From Saltatorellus ferox (GTDB lineage Bacteria; Planctomycetota; UBA1135; GCA-002686595): a DNA stretch of 64,000 bases. The stretch lies in NCBI GenBank assembly GCA_007751475.1, contig CP036434.1, forward strand, positions 1,302,001 to 1,366,000. The letters run 5' to 3'. Below are positions 20,843 to 29,513 of the stretch, in pieces. Numbering within the stretch: the stretch's first letter is position 1; the number at the start of each line of letters is the position of its first letter. The notes under the pieces were generated by a model. It was not told the DNA's origin, did not search any database, and saw only the letters and a list, made by a program, of their open reading frames with translations. Both the position numbers and the translations under genes were made by a program.

Positions 20843-22495
20843 ATGACCGCTTCCATCCGCCGCAGATGCCCCGTTCTGGTGCTCTTTTCCGGCTTGCTCG
20901 GTGCCTCTGCGCTCGGCCAGGGCTACCTCACGCCGCCGACCGCGCCGCCCGAGAATCCGGTCACGGCAGAGAAAGCGGCGCTCGGCAAGATCCTGTTCTG
21001 GGACGAGCAGCTCTCCAGCGACGGCTCGATCGCGTGCGGTACGTGCCACTTCCCGACGGCGGGCGGCAGCGATCCGCGCGGTGGCTCGGCCATCGTTCAC
21101 CCGGGCTTCGACGGCGTCTTCGGGACGGCCGATGACCGAAACGGCTCACCGGGCGTCGTCCGCGCCAGCGCCTTCGGCCACATCGAGCCGGACGATCGCT
21201 TCGGCGTCGGCGCCCAGGTCACCGCGCGCTATGCGCCGAGCACGCTCACGGCGGCCTACTTTTCCGACCTCTTCTGGGATGGCCGCGCCAAGGGAAAGTT
21301 CAGTGACCCGTTGACGGGCGCGCTCGTGATCGCGAGCGGCGGCGCCCTGGAGAGTCAGTCCCTGGGCCCGATTCTCTCCAGCGTGGAGATGGCGGACGAC
21401 GGACGATCGTGGGACGGCCTCATGGAGCGCCTCGCGGCCGTGCGTCCGCTCGCCCTCGCGAGCCAGCTCCCGCCCGATACCCAGGCCACGCTGGCCGCCT
21501 ATCCGTCGTACCCCGAACTCTTCAGCCAGGCCTTCGGAACGCCCGAGATCACGCCCGTTCGCCTCGCCTTCGCGCTCGCCACGTACCAGCGCACCCTCGT
21601 TCCCGACGAAACGCCGTGGGACGACTTCCAGCGCGGGAACAGCGCGGCCCTCTCCGCGGCCCAGCTGCGCGGCATGTTCGCGTTCGAAAGCACGGCAGCC
21701 TGTGCCGTCTGTCACACGCCTCCGCTCTTCGCCAACGGTGACTACCACAATCTCGCGCTTCGCCCGTCCTACGAGGATCCGGGGCGTATGAACGCGACCG
21801 GTGATCCCCAGGATCTGGGCAAGTTCAAGACGCCCTCGCTTCGCAATGTCGCGCTGCGGGGCCACTGGTTTCACCATGGCGACCCGACGATCACCGATCT
21901 CCGCGGCACCGTGGCGATCTACGGAACCGGCGTCGGCGGAGGATTCGACGGCCTGGATCCGGCGCTGAACGGCCTGTTTATTCCGGCCTCGGACATCGAC
22001 GACATCACCGAGTTCCTGCACGCGCTCACCGACCCGCGCGTGGCAGCGGGGACGTTCCCGTTCGATCGACCGACGCTTCGCTCGGAGCGCGGCCCGGGCG
22101 CGCGGAACCCCGAGCTGCTCGGTGTCGGCGAGATCATCGGGACCGGCGGCATCGCGCCCAGGGCGCTCGTCACGGCGTCTCCGTTCCTGGGGGCCGAGGA
22201 CTTCCGGATCGGGCTCGAAGCGGGGCTCGGTGGAACTTTCGCGTCGATGCGGCTGCGGCTGGCCGCGCCCGGTGGGCTGGGCGGTCCGCTGGCGGTCCGC
22301 TCGCTGGGGCTGCCGCTCGCGCCGCTCGCCGTTTCGGCGGGCCCCGCGGGTAAAGGCTATGCAACGTGGCAGTTCCCGCTGACCCAGACGCCCGCGATGG
22401 TGGGTCTGGCGTTCGACGCCCAGTGGTGGGTGAGGGACCCGCAGGCCCCCGGTGGCGTGGCTCGCTCCCAGCAGCTCCGCTTCACGGTGGAGTAG
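20843..22495 (+). CDS. Secreted dihaem cytochrome c peroxidase-like protein
   Basis: Start ATG 20843; a signal peptide with cleavage near SALGQG gives a periplasmic or secreted protein of 550 aa. Haem c motifs are CGTCH (65-69) and CAVCH (287-291). YAPSTLTAAYFSDLFWDGRA and FKTPSLRNVALRGHWFHHG are core MauG/CcpA regions. After about residue 420 there is an extra beta-rich domain (FLGAEDFRIGLEAGLG...QLRFTV) that resembles the C-terminal beta domains of secreted Planctomycetota proteins. This is the second dihaem peroxidase within 5 kb; it is not adjacent to the first and lacks its lipobox. It is followed after 89 bp by the selenocysteine-type thioredoxin gene, so a shared peroxide or redox role is possible. 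Confidence 0.85.
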   Translation: MTASIRRRCPVLVLFSGLLGASALGQGYLTPPTAPPENPVTAEKAALGKILFWDEQLSSDGSIACGTCHFPTAGGSDPRGGSAIVHPGFDGVFGTADDRNGSPGVVRASAFGHIEPDDRFGVGAQVTARYAPSTLTAAYFSDLFWDGRAKGKFSDPLTGALVIASGGALESQSLGPILSSVEMADDGRSWDGLMERLAAVRPLALASQLPPDTQATLAAYPSYPELFSQAFGTPEITPVRLAFALATYQRTLVPDETPWDDFQRGNSAALSAAQLRGMFAFESTAACAVCHTPPLFANGDYHNLALRPSYEDPGRMNATGDPQDLGKFKTPSLRNVALRGHWFHHGDPTITDLRGTVAIYGTGVGGGFDGLDPALNGLFIPASDIDDITEFLHALTDPRVAAGTFPFDRPTLRSERGPGARNPELLGVGEIIGTGGIAPRALVTASPFLGAEDFRIGLEAGLGGTFASMRLRLAAPGGLGGPLAVRSLGLPLAPLAVSAGPAGKGYATWQFPLTQTPAMVGLAFDAQWWVRDPQAPGGVARSQQLRFTVE

Positions 22496-22584
22496 GGGGC
22501 GCTTTAGCAGGTTCGTATCTGTTTCTGCGGTCCAGGGGTTTGGGTCCTGCGGCCCGAAAGGCCGTCGGCTAGATTGGAGCCATC

Positions 22585-23577
22585 ATGATCCAATCGATTC
22601 TCACACTCGGCCTGGCTTCCGGCGCGCTCCTCATGGGGTCGGCGCCGGCGCAAGGTGTTGCCGAAGCGGGCGAGAAGCCCTCTTACTCGTTCCGTGAAGC
22701 CCCTCTGAACTCCATGGGCATCAAGAGTCTTTCAGAGCTCCGGGGACGTCCTGTCCTGGTCGAGTTCTGGGGAACGCAATGAGGCCCTTGCGTTTCGGGG
22801 GCGGTGCCCTCGGCTATCAAGACTGCAGGTGAGTACGGTGACGACCTGGTCGTCCTTTTCGTGGAGGTGCAGGGCGCTACGCCCGAGAAGGCCGAGAAAT
22901 TTGCGTGGGACCGGAAGTGGATGGGAACCAGCGCCATGTGGACGACCGAGCGGCCGTTCAACACGGGCTCCAAGGGCATCCCGAACTACGCGCTGATCTC
23001 CGCCAGCGGCGAGCTCCTGATGAAGGGGAACCCGATGTCGGACCACAGCAAGATCATGAAGGCGATCGACGAGGAGATCGGCAAGGCGAAGAAGGGTCCA
23101 GACGATGCGCCGAAGTCACTGAAGAGCGCCTACAAGGCGTTCGCCAAGGGTGACTTCGCGAAGGCGATCGCCGAGGCCCAGAAGGTCGCTGACTCCGGAG
23201 ACGAGGATGCGGCCGCAGGGGCGGATCTCGTGAAGACGTTCCAGAAGGACCTCGAGGCGAAGTTCAAGCGCGTTGACTGGATGCTGGAGAACGCGTACCT
23301 GCTCGAAGCCGAGGAGCAGTTCGAGGCGCTCGAGAAGGGCGTGAAGGGGTTGGCCGATTTCGACGAGCGCGTGGCCAAGCTGACGGAAACGTTCGGCGCC
23401 GACGACATGAAGGATCAGCTCAAGGCGGCGAAGTCCTACGCGAAGATCGAGGCGACGCTCGCAGAGGACGGGCTGGACGAGAAGGCCCTGAAGAAGCTCG
23501 AGAAGTTCCTCGAGAAGAACGCGGACGCGAAGATCGTCGCGCGCGGTCAGAAGCTCTTGAAGCTGGGCGGCAAGTAG
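22585..23577 (+). CDS. Putative selenoprotein: thioredoxin-like protein with U-G-P-C active site (in-frame TGA at 22780-22782)
   Basis: Read through one TGA, this is a single 330-aa protein. It starts at ATG 22585 with TTGGAG upstream and a signal peptide (residues 1-23). A thioredoxin/TlpA-like domain follows: PVLVEFWGTQ, then TGA at codon 66, then GPCVSGAVPS, VVLFVEVQ, and the cis-Pro region GIPNYALISASGELL. TGA falls exactly on the first Cys of the usual WCGPC; Cys69 is kept. The frame continues for 264 codons in typical high-GC codon use, with no other disruption. The C-terminal 170 residues are Lys/Glu/Ala-rich and helical (TPR-like). I infer selenocysteine at 66, giving a periplasmic or membrane-attached thiol/selenol oxidoreductase. 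Alternatives are a nonsense mutation or an assembly error. The apparent GTG-started frame at 22804 has no ribosome site and begins inside the thioredoxin fold. Confidence 0.75.
22796..22812 (+). promoter_or_regulatory. Candidate bacterial SECIS hairpin just downstream of the in-frame TGA
   Basis: Beginning 14 nt after the TGA, the RNA can form a 7-bp stem (CGGGGGC with GCCCUCG, one G-U pair) closed by the triloop GGU at 22803-22805. Bacterial SECIS elements lie in the coding region immediately 3' of UGA and have a short apical stem with G at the start of the loop. In E. coli fdhF a GGU stands at a very similar distance from UGA. Position and loop both fit recognition by SelB. I folded this by hand, so thermodynamic ranking is not known. 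Confidence 0.65.
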
Positions 23578-23598
23578 CCTCTCCTGAGACCTGCATAC

Positions 23599-23643
23599 AG
23601 AAGGAGGGTCTGGCATTCGCGTCGAATGCCAGACCCTCCTTCT
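23599..23643. terminator. Perfect 21-bp hairpin, bidirectional terminator between convergent genes
   Basis: Two perfect 21-nt arms (23599-23619 and 23623-23643) enclose a 3-nt loop. It lies between the selenoprotein-like gene (+) and the S9 peptidase gene (-), whose 3' ends face each other. A short pyrimidine run (TTCTCTTC) follows on the plus side. A perfect stem of this length is stronger than most intrinsic terminators and probably serves both genes. Confidence 0.8.
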
Positions 23644-23674
23644 CTTCACCTGGAGACCGGAGGCGGCTGAGGGA

Positions 23675-26350
23675 TCACAGGCAGCGCAGCAGGAACTCCT
23701 CGTACTTCCTGAAGCGGTTGAGGGTCTTGACCTGCCCGCCCAGTCCGTGGTCTCCGGTCGGATCGAGGAAGAGCTCGACCAGCGTCTCCTTGCCCGCGTC
23801 CAGTAGCTCGGCGTAGACCCGCACCGTGTCCTGGTAAAGCACGTTGGGGTCCTCCATGCCGTGCACCAAGAGGAGCTTGCCCTTCAGGCCCTTCGCCAGC
23901 GGCAGCAGCGAGTACTTGGCGAGGTCGGTCTTGCCCGCCCGGCTCTCGCCGATGGTGCCCGTCGAGTACCACGAGTTGTAGTTCTCCCACTCCGTCGGGC
24001 CAGCGCCCGCGATGCCGCACTTGAAGACGTCCGGCTCGGTGTAGAGGCACATCTGCGTCTGGAAGCCGCCGAAGCTCCAGCCGTGGATGGCGACGCGCTC
24101 GGGGTCCACGTTGTGGTGCTCGATCAGGTAGCGCACGCCGTCGACGAGGTCGTTCACCTGGGGCTTGCCGACCTGCTCGAAGTTGGCCTTCTCGAAGACG
24201 GCGCCGTAGCCGGACATGCCTCGCGGATCGATGGTCGCCGTCACGTAGCCGTGCTCGTCGGTCATGTAGCGCGCGAAGAGGTTCGACGTGCTGTAGTTGC
24301 CCTCGGTGACCTGCTTGCGGACGCCCAGTGGGCCGCCGTAGACGTAGATCAGGAGCGGACGCTTCTCCTCGGTCTTCTCCTCGGGTTCGAAAAGGAAGCC
24401 GTGGATCTTCTGGCCCTCGCGGTTGTCGTAGGTGAAGAACTCGGGGTTCAGCTCCAGGATCTCCTTCGAACGCTCGGGGTGGGATTCCGTGATCCGCGTC
24501 TGCTCCGACGTGGTGGTGTCGATGTGCACCAGATCGCTCGAAGTACCGAAGTTCGTGAAGGACGCGAGCACGTGCTTGCCGTCGGCGCTGAACGTGGCAC
24601 CTGAGTACTGACCGCGCTCGGGGCTCATGCGCTTCATCTCACCGGACTCGAAGTTCACGCAGTAGAGGTCCTGGCACGCCGGGTCCTCCTTGGTGGCCTC
24701 GACGAAGATGCACGAGCGGTCCTTCGGCATGCCGATCGGGTAGACCTCGAAGTGACCCTGGGTCAGGGGCATCAGCGACTCGTACACGGGGTCGAGGACG
24801 TGCAGCTGGCGGAAGCCGGTCTGCTCCGTCACCATCACCATGCGGCGGCTGTCGGCGAGGTAGCGCGGCTGGATCATCCCGGGCGTGTTGGGACCGCCCG
24901 TGTGGAGGAAGCGGTGGACGATGCGGGCCTCGATCGGCTTCTCCTTCGTCTTCTTCTCGTCCTTGTCGGGCGCGGCGTCCTCGTCGTCGTCGGGGGTCTT
25001 GGTTTCGCCTTCGGCCTTCTCGCCGTCTTCGGCCTTCTCTTTCGATGCCTCTTCGTCCTTCGCGCTGCGATCGGGCAGCACGGCCTCGAGCACGCGGATC
25101 TGGCTCGTTTCCTGGTCGAAGACCGCGAAGGTGACGCGGCTGGAGTCAGGCGCCCAGTCCGGCACGCGGAGGATGTCGCGGGGGCCCGTGGCCTTCTGCT
25201 CGAAGATCTTGGACAGCTCCCCGTCCTCGGACTCGCGGGACGGCAGTTCGTAGACGAAAACGCCGGTCTTCGTGTTCGAGATCGGATCGTCGCTGACCGT
25301 CCGCGGCACCGTGCGCACCTTCATGAAACGGTCGCGGTAGGTGGCGATGTCCACCGTGCGCTTGCCGGGGCTGCGGTCGCCCGCGCTGGCCACGAAGGCG
25401 ACCTTCTGGCCGTCGGGGGATAGCTCGTAGCCGACCATCGACATGCCGTCCGGAAGCTTGGGATCGAGCTGGTCGACGAAGTGGTCGCCGAACTCGACGC
25501 GGACGAGCGCGTCGCCGAGGAGCGTCGTGTAGCCGCTGCCATCGGGGAGGTATTGAACCTCGCGCTCGACCTCGCGCGTCTTCGTCATGCGCTCGATGTC
25601 GTCGCCGTCGCGGTCACCCTCGTCGCCTTCGATCTGGTAGCGATAGATGTCGCCGCCGCTCGTGAAGAGGAGCTCGGGTGCGGTGGGGGACCAGGCGAAG
25701 CCGCGCACGCCGCTGTAGCGCGGCGCTTTCTCGTCGTCGGCGTCCTTCTCGGTGACGACGTCGCGCAGGTCGCGCTCGTCCTTCGTCTCGTCATCCTTGG
25801 ACTTCTCGTCACCCTCGGGGGCACCCTTGACCTTGTCCTTCAGCGTCGACCAGGACTTGTCTTCCTTGTCGGCGCCCTCGCCTTCACCCTTCTTGCCGTC
25901 CTTCTTGTTCTTCTTCAGTCGGTCCTCGGCGACCTCCTTCGTGGACGCCTGGAACTCGGCCATCACCGAGACCGACGTGATGCGTCGCGACTCGCCGCTC
26001 TCGAGGTCCATGAGGTAGAGGTCCGAACCGTGGCGACGCTCCTCGTACGGGCGCCAGAGGTAGGCGGCGTGCTTTCCGTCCGGCGAGATCTCGGCGGATC
26101 TTGGCGTACTGCCGAACCACCTCTTCTTCTCGTCGAAGAGCCGCTCGAGGGTGAGCTTCTTGTCCTCGGCTTCCGCCTTCTTGTCGTCGTCGTTTTCTTC
26201 TTCGGCCTTCTTGTCTTTCTCGGCCTTACCGTCCTGCGCAGCGGCAGATGAGTAGGAGGAGGGAGCAGGGGCGGAAAATGCCGACGCGATCGGTGCGGCC
26301 AGCAGGAGCGCGCCGAAGAGCGCCGTGTGGAGTGGGGAGATCTGCTTCAT
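23675..26350 (-). CDS. Secreted S9-family prolyl oligopeptidase / dipeptidyl-peptidase-like protein with charged inserts
   Basis: An 891-aa protein from ATG 26350 with signal peptide (MKQISPLHTALFGALLLAAP...). The N-terminal two thirds form a beta-propeller (repeated SPDG/SADGKHV-type blades). The C-terminal alpha/beta-hydrolase has Ser in HGWSFGGFQ (about residue 758), Asp in HGMEDPNVLY and His in PTGDHGLGG, the order of the S9 triad. Unusual are long Lys/Glu/Asp-rich stretches: one after the signal peptide (about 40-65), one near 155-210 and one near 430-470. They look like surface-exposed acidic/basic loops. It probably cleaves peptides outside the cytoplasm. Confidence 0.9.
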   Translation of the reverse strand: MKQISPLHTALFGALLLAAPIASAFSAPAPSSYSSAAAQDGKAEKDKKAEEENDDDKKAEAEDKKLTLERLFDEKKRWFGSTPRSAEISPDGKHAAYLWRPYEERRHGSDLYLMDLESGESRRITSVSVMAEFQASTKEVAEDRLKKNKKDGKKGEGEGADKEDKSWSTLKDKVKGAPEGDEKSKDDETKDERDLRDVVTEKDADDEKAPRYSGVRGFAWSPTAPELLFTSGGDIYRYQIEGDEGDRDGDDIERMTKTREVEREVQYLPDGSGYTTLLGDALVRVEFGDHFVDQLDPKLPDGMSMVGYELSPDGQKVAFVASAGDRSPGKRTVDIATYRDRFMKVRTVPRTVSDDPISNTKTGVFVYELPSRESEDGELSKIFEQKATGPRDILRVPDWAPDSSRVTFAVFDQETSQIRVLEAVLPDRSAKDEEASKEKAEDGEKAEGETKTPDDDEDAAPDKDEKKTKEKPIEARIVHRFLHTGGPNTPGMIQPRYLADSRRMVMVTEQTGFRQLHVLDPVYESLMPLTQGHFEVYPIGMPKDRSCIFVEATKEDPACQDLYCVNFESGEMKRMSPERGQYSGATFSADGKHVLASFTNFGTSSDLVHIDTTTSEQTRITESHPERSKEILELNPEFFTYDNREGQKIHGFLFEPEEKTEEKRPLLIYVYGGPLGVRKQVTEGNYSTSNLFARYMTDEHGYVTATIDPRGMSGYGAVFEKANFEQVGKPQVNDLVDGVRYLIEHHNVDPERVAIHGWSFGGFQTQMCLYTEPDVFKCGIAGAGPTEWENYNSWYSTGTIGESRAGKTDLAKYSLLPLAKGLKGKLLLVHGMEDPNVLYQDTVRVYAELLDAGKETLVELFLDPTGDHGLGGQVKTLNRFRKYEEFLLRCL

Positions 26351-26409
26351 GGGTCCAGGGATGCTAAGGGGGATCCCCGAGCGCGGGTAAGCCCCCCACG
26401 AACCCCTTA

Positions 26410-26438
26410 CAGCAGACTCGTTCTGCGACAGTCTGCTG
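26410..26438 (-). terminator. Hairpin downstream of the M20 hydrolase operon
   Basis: A perfect 9-bp inverted repeat (CAGCAGACT / AGTCTGCTG, 11-nt loop) lies just after the stop of the M20 gene and before the S9 start. On the minus strand it is followed by TAAGGGG, without a U run, so termination efficiency is uncertain. Confidence 0.45.
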
Positions 26439-26443
26439 CGGGC

Positions 26444-27634
26444 CTACGCGTCGAACAGAAGCCCCTCGGCGACGCGCCAGAACATGCCCGCGCCGCGCTC
26501 GATCAGAGCATCGGGGAAGTCGTAGTCGGGCGCATGAAGCTGGGGGTGGCTCTCACCGGCGCCGAGTCCGAACATCGCGAGCGAGGCGCCGCACTCCCTG
26601 AGCGAGCCGAAGTCCTCGGACCAGCGAAATGGAGTGGTGAGCGTCCGCACGCGGAGCCCCTCGACTTCGGCAGCGGCGACGATCCGCGAGCACGCATCGC
26701 TGGAGTTGACGCAGGCCCGGAACTCGTCCTGCCAGCGCGTCTCCAGCCGGAGTCCGTGCGCGGCGGCGATGCGCTCCGCGGTGCCGAGCGCCAGCTCCGA
26801 GAGCCGTCCCATCTGTGCGTCGTGTTCGGCGCGCAGGGTGGCCATCACGAACGCCTCGCCGGGGGCGGTCCCGAACGCGACCTCGCCGAGCCGCGCGTGG
26901 ATGAGGGTCGAGAGGGTGAGGCCCGGCGCGGCGCCGAGCGCCGCTTCGCTCAGGGTCTCGTGCAGGTGCAGTTCGGTCAGCGCCATGGCGAGCTCGCACA
27001 TCGCCGCAGCCGGGCTCAGCCCATCTTCCGGATGGGCTGCGTGGGAGGTCCGCCCGACGAGCCGCGCGACGAATCCCCGCGAGGCGCAGTTGAAGGTGCC
27101 CTCGCGCAGGACCACCTCCCCGAGCGGCGAGCCCGGCAGATTGTGCAGCGCGAACGCGTGATCGGGCCGCAGCTCGGCGAAGCGTGGATCGCGCACGATC
27201 GCGCGCGCTCCTTCGCCGGTTTCCTCGGCGGGCTGGAACAAGAGCACGGCGCGGCCGCGGTCGGGCCGCCGCGCCGCGAGTCGCCGCGCGAGCCCCAGCA
27301 GAATGGTCATGTGCCCGTCGTGTCCGCAAAGATGCGCCACGCCTGGGACCTCGGATGCGTGCTCGGGCCCGGCCGCTTCCTGGATCGGAAGCGCGTCGAG
27401 TTCGGCGCGAAAAAGCACGGTCGGCCCTTCGGCCGTTCCGTCGAACGCGGCGGCGACTCCGAACCCACCGTCCGCTCCGGTCCCCGCCCCCGCGCCGAGT
27501 GAGGTCCAGATCCGGTCCGGCCGAAGTTCGCGCAGGGCGGCGGCGATGACCTCGCTGGTACGCTGCTCGCGCCCGGAGACCTCGGGCTGGCGATGAAGGG
27601 CGCGCCGGAATTCGGCGAGAGGGGCGAGCTTCAT
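26444..27634 (-). CDS. M20-family metallo-amidohydrolase
   Basis: A 396-aa protein from ATG 27634. FRRALHRQPEVSGRE and the metal-binding HLCGHDGHMT, PAEETGEGA (catalytic Glu pair) and FALHNLPGSPLGEV identify an M20D amidohydrolase of the hippurate/IAA-amino-acid hydrolase group. GRTSHAAHPEDGLSPA marks the lid domain. These enzymes release an acyl group from N-acyl amino acids, and some act on peptides. The protein is cytosolic; no signal peptide is seen. Its start overlaps the stop of the upstream lipoprotein gene (ATGA), so the two are translationally coupled. Confidence 0.9.
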   Translation of the reverse strand: MKLAPLAEFRRALHRQPEVSGREQRTSEVIAAALRELRPDRIWTSLGAGAGTGADGGFGVAAAFDGTAEGPTVLFRAELDALPIQEAAGPEHASEVPGVAHLCGHDGHMTILLGLARRLAARRPDRGRAVLLFQPAEETGEGARAIVRDPRFAELRPDHAFALHNLPGSPLGEVVLREGTFNCASRGFVARLVGRTSHAAHPEDGLSPAAAMCELAMALTELHLHETLSEAALGAAPGLTLSTLIHARLGEVAFGTAPGEAFVMATLRAEHDAQMGRLSELALGTAERIAAAHGLRLETRWQDEFRACVNSSDACSRIVAAAEVEGLRVRTLTTPFRWSEDFGSLRECGASLAMFGLGAGESHPQLHAPDYDFPDALIERGAGMFWRVAEGLLFDA

Positions 27635-28539
27635 TCGCGGCTCTTCGGCGAGGGGGCGGCGATGATTCTGCCCGCCAGCATTTCAGCGAGGGACTCGGGG
27701 TCGCGGAGATCCTCGGCGCTCATGGTCTCCGAGGTCCGCCACGAGATCGCCCAGGTGGGAACCGCGTCCGCGAGTAGCTGAACCATGAGCTGCTGGCAGC
27801 GTTCACGGCACGCTTGGTCCGCGTCGTACGGCAATATCACGATGGCGTTTTGCTGCTGTCTCGCGAGTTCACTCGCCGGGGCCGTCGCGATGCGTGCGTG
27901 CAGGTCCTCGGCCAGCATCCGGGAGTACTGGTGATTCTTGGCGTCGTTGGCGTAGGCCACCGTTCGGACCCGCGGAGTGGCGGCCACCAGGAACGAGTCG
28001 GGGGCGGTGCCGTCCACGTTCGCCGCGGGAGCGATCAGAAGGTCGGGCTGCATGAGCAGCATGAGCTCCTCCACGGCCACCCCGTGGTTGCGCTGGGGCT
28101 GGACTAGGTCACGGCACTCTCGGGATCGGTCGATCAGGTCATCCACGCTCCGCACGTCCCGCCAGGGAACCTCCGTCACCACGAGGTGCGCGCTCATGCG
28201 CGGCTGCAGCGCGCCCAGCTCCGCGAGGAGAGAAGCGGCCGCCCCTCGCTGGGCTTCCGTGACGTCAGGCGGAAGCATGACGGATGCTCCGGCGATCGGC
28301 CCCGCCTTGGCGAGAGAGGCCAGGTCTCCCGCCGATCGGAGGACGCGAACGCTCTCGGCGCCCTCACCCTTCCGCTCGACCACGCAGCGAAACGTCCCGT
28401 AGCCTTCGTCGTTCGCCCAAAGGATGACGCGCGCCCCCTCGCGGGTCTCCAGGTCGGCGCCGTAGACGCTGTACTTCGGGGTCAGGGAGCAACTGGCGGC
28501 CCCGAGCAGCAGAATGGCGCAGGCGATGTTCTTCAGCAT
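27631..28539 (-). CDS. Hypothetical lipoprotein
   Basis: A 302-aa protein with a signal peptide and lipobox LLGAASC (Cys17). I do not recognise the family. Alternating strands and helices are suggested (SAHLVVTEVPWRDVRSVDDL, LMLLMQPDLLIAPAANVDG, NAIVILPYDADQACRERC), giving a Rossmann-like look. It overlaps the start of the M20 hydrolase by 4 bp, so the two are co-translated, yet one is lipidated and the other cytosolic. The divergent side faces a 340-bp stretch with one small open frame. Confidence 0.7.
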   Translation of the reverse strand: MLKNIACAILLLGAASCSLTPKYSVYGADLETREGARVILWANDEGYGTFRCVVERKGEGAESVRVLRSAGDLASLAKAGPIAGASVMLPPDVTEAQRGAAASLLAELGALQPRMSAHLVVTEVPWRDVRSVDDLIDRSRECRDLVQPQRNHGVAVEELMLLMQPDLLIAPAANVDGTAPDSFLVAATPRVRTVAYANDAKNHQYSRMLAEDLHARIATAPASELARQQQNAIVILPYDADQACRERCQQLMVQLLADAVPTWAISWRTSETMSAEDLRDPESLAEMLAGRIIAAPSPKSRE

Positions 28540-28569
28540 GGCCTGAAGATACCCCGCATCTCGAACTCC

Positions 28570-28740
28570 GTGGAGGTCCTCGCCAACCAGAAGGCGCTCG
28601 TCGGCGCGCCGATGAGGCTCGCTGAGCCCGACCCGCGCGTGGTCGTGCAGCGCTACTTCGACCGGCTTGCTCCGCGTGATATCGCATCGACCGATGAAGT
28701 CGTCGTCCAGAGCTGGATCGTGGTCGAGGTCGCGCGCTGA
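28570..28740 (+). CDS. Possible small protein (56 aa) of unknown function
   Basis: From GTG 28570 (or ATG 28618-region MRLAEPDP) a short frame ends at 28740 with ASTDEVVVQSWIVVEVAR. Third codon positions are almost all G or C, as in the neighbouring genes, which argues for real coding. No family is recognised. It could be a short gene or the remains of a longer one; it occupies most of the gap between the lipoprotein at 28539 and the membrane protein at 28881. Confidence 0.3.
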   Translation: MEVLANQKALVGAPMRLAEPDPRVVVQRYFDRLAPRDIASTDEVVVQSWIVVEVAR

Positions 28741-28880
28741 CTCCTCGATGGCGGCAAGCTCACCCTGGGATCTTCTCCTGGATCCGGGCTATCGGCCTTC
28801 GGAACCAGCCCCATCGGCACCGATCGTTCCGGGGGCAGCCCCATGGGAGGCTACCGGATCACCCGAGCCCCGCCTTGACG

Positions 28881-29513
28881 ATGGCCTTCAGCACCCAATC
28901 ACCGCGCTCCACTGGAGAGGCTCCCTCCAGGACGGAGCTTTTCGCAGGGGGCATCCTGGGGCCGCTTCCCGGGTCCCGGAAAGCCAGCGCCCAGTCAGAC
29001 CGCGCACGAACCCGGGAGTTCTGCGGCGCGGCCAGCGAGTTGGGGCCGATGGCTGGCTTCCTGGGCGCCATGTGTCTCGCGCAAGTCGTGATGGTCCTCC
29101 AGGGCGTCGCCGTTCTCTCAGGTCACCATGGCAACGTGCTCGCGGGCACCATCGCCTGCGCTCTCGGCACCGCCCTCTACGGCTGGCGCCTGGTTCACAG
29201 CGCGAGGCCCGTCATCACGATGAGTCACGAGGGGTTCCGCGACGTGAGGCTCTTCTCGGGCGTCCTGCGCTGGAGCGACATCCAGAGCATCACCACCAAG
29301 AAGTACAAGGGCTACAACTACCTGGCGATCAAGCTCGGTCCGGGCGCCCGGAAGAACCTCGGCCTGAAGCCTCGAATCTGGGTGGCTTCTTTTCTCTACG
29401 GTCACTGCTTGCACTCTGCGGCCTTCGGCGTCGATGCCAGCATCATGCAGATCGTCAATGCCGCCCGGGAAACTGCCGACGCGGCCGATCACCGGCTCCG
29501 CTTCACGGTCTAA
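28881..29513 (+). CDS. Small membrane protein, PH-like
   Basis: About 210 aa; ATG 28881 preferred over TTG 28875. A disordered N-terminal 50 residues is followed by two hydrophobic segments (FLGAMCLAQVVMVLQGVAVL and VLAGTIACALGTALYGWRLV). Then comes a cytosolic part with ITMSHEGFRDVRLFSGVLRWSDIQSI, a pattern common to small bacterial PH-like membrane proteins of unknown function. The last codons overlap the 3' end of the convergent TRAP gene by 4 bp. Confidence 0.7.
   Translation: MAFSTQSPRSTGEAPSRTELFAGGILGPLPGSRKASAQSDRARTREFCGAASELGPMAGFLGAMCLAQVVMVLQGVAVLSGHHGNVLAGTIACALGTALYGWRLVHSARPVITMSHEGFRDVRLFSGVLRWSDIQSITTKKYKGYNYLAIKLGPGARKNLGLKPRIWVASFLYGHCLHSAAFGVDASIMQIVNAARETADAADHRLRFTV

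Noticed and set aside
22804..23577. A separate 257-aa gene starting at GTG 22804
   Set aside because: It starts in the middle of a thioredoxin fold, has no ribosome site, and is in the same frame as the upstream 65-aa peptide, interrupted only by TGA at the redox-Cys position. One recoded gene explains it better.
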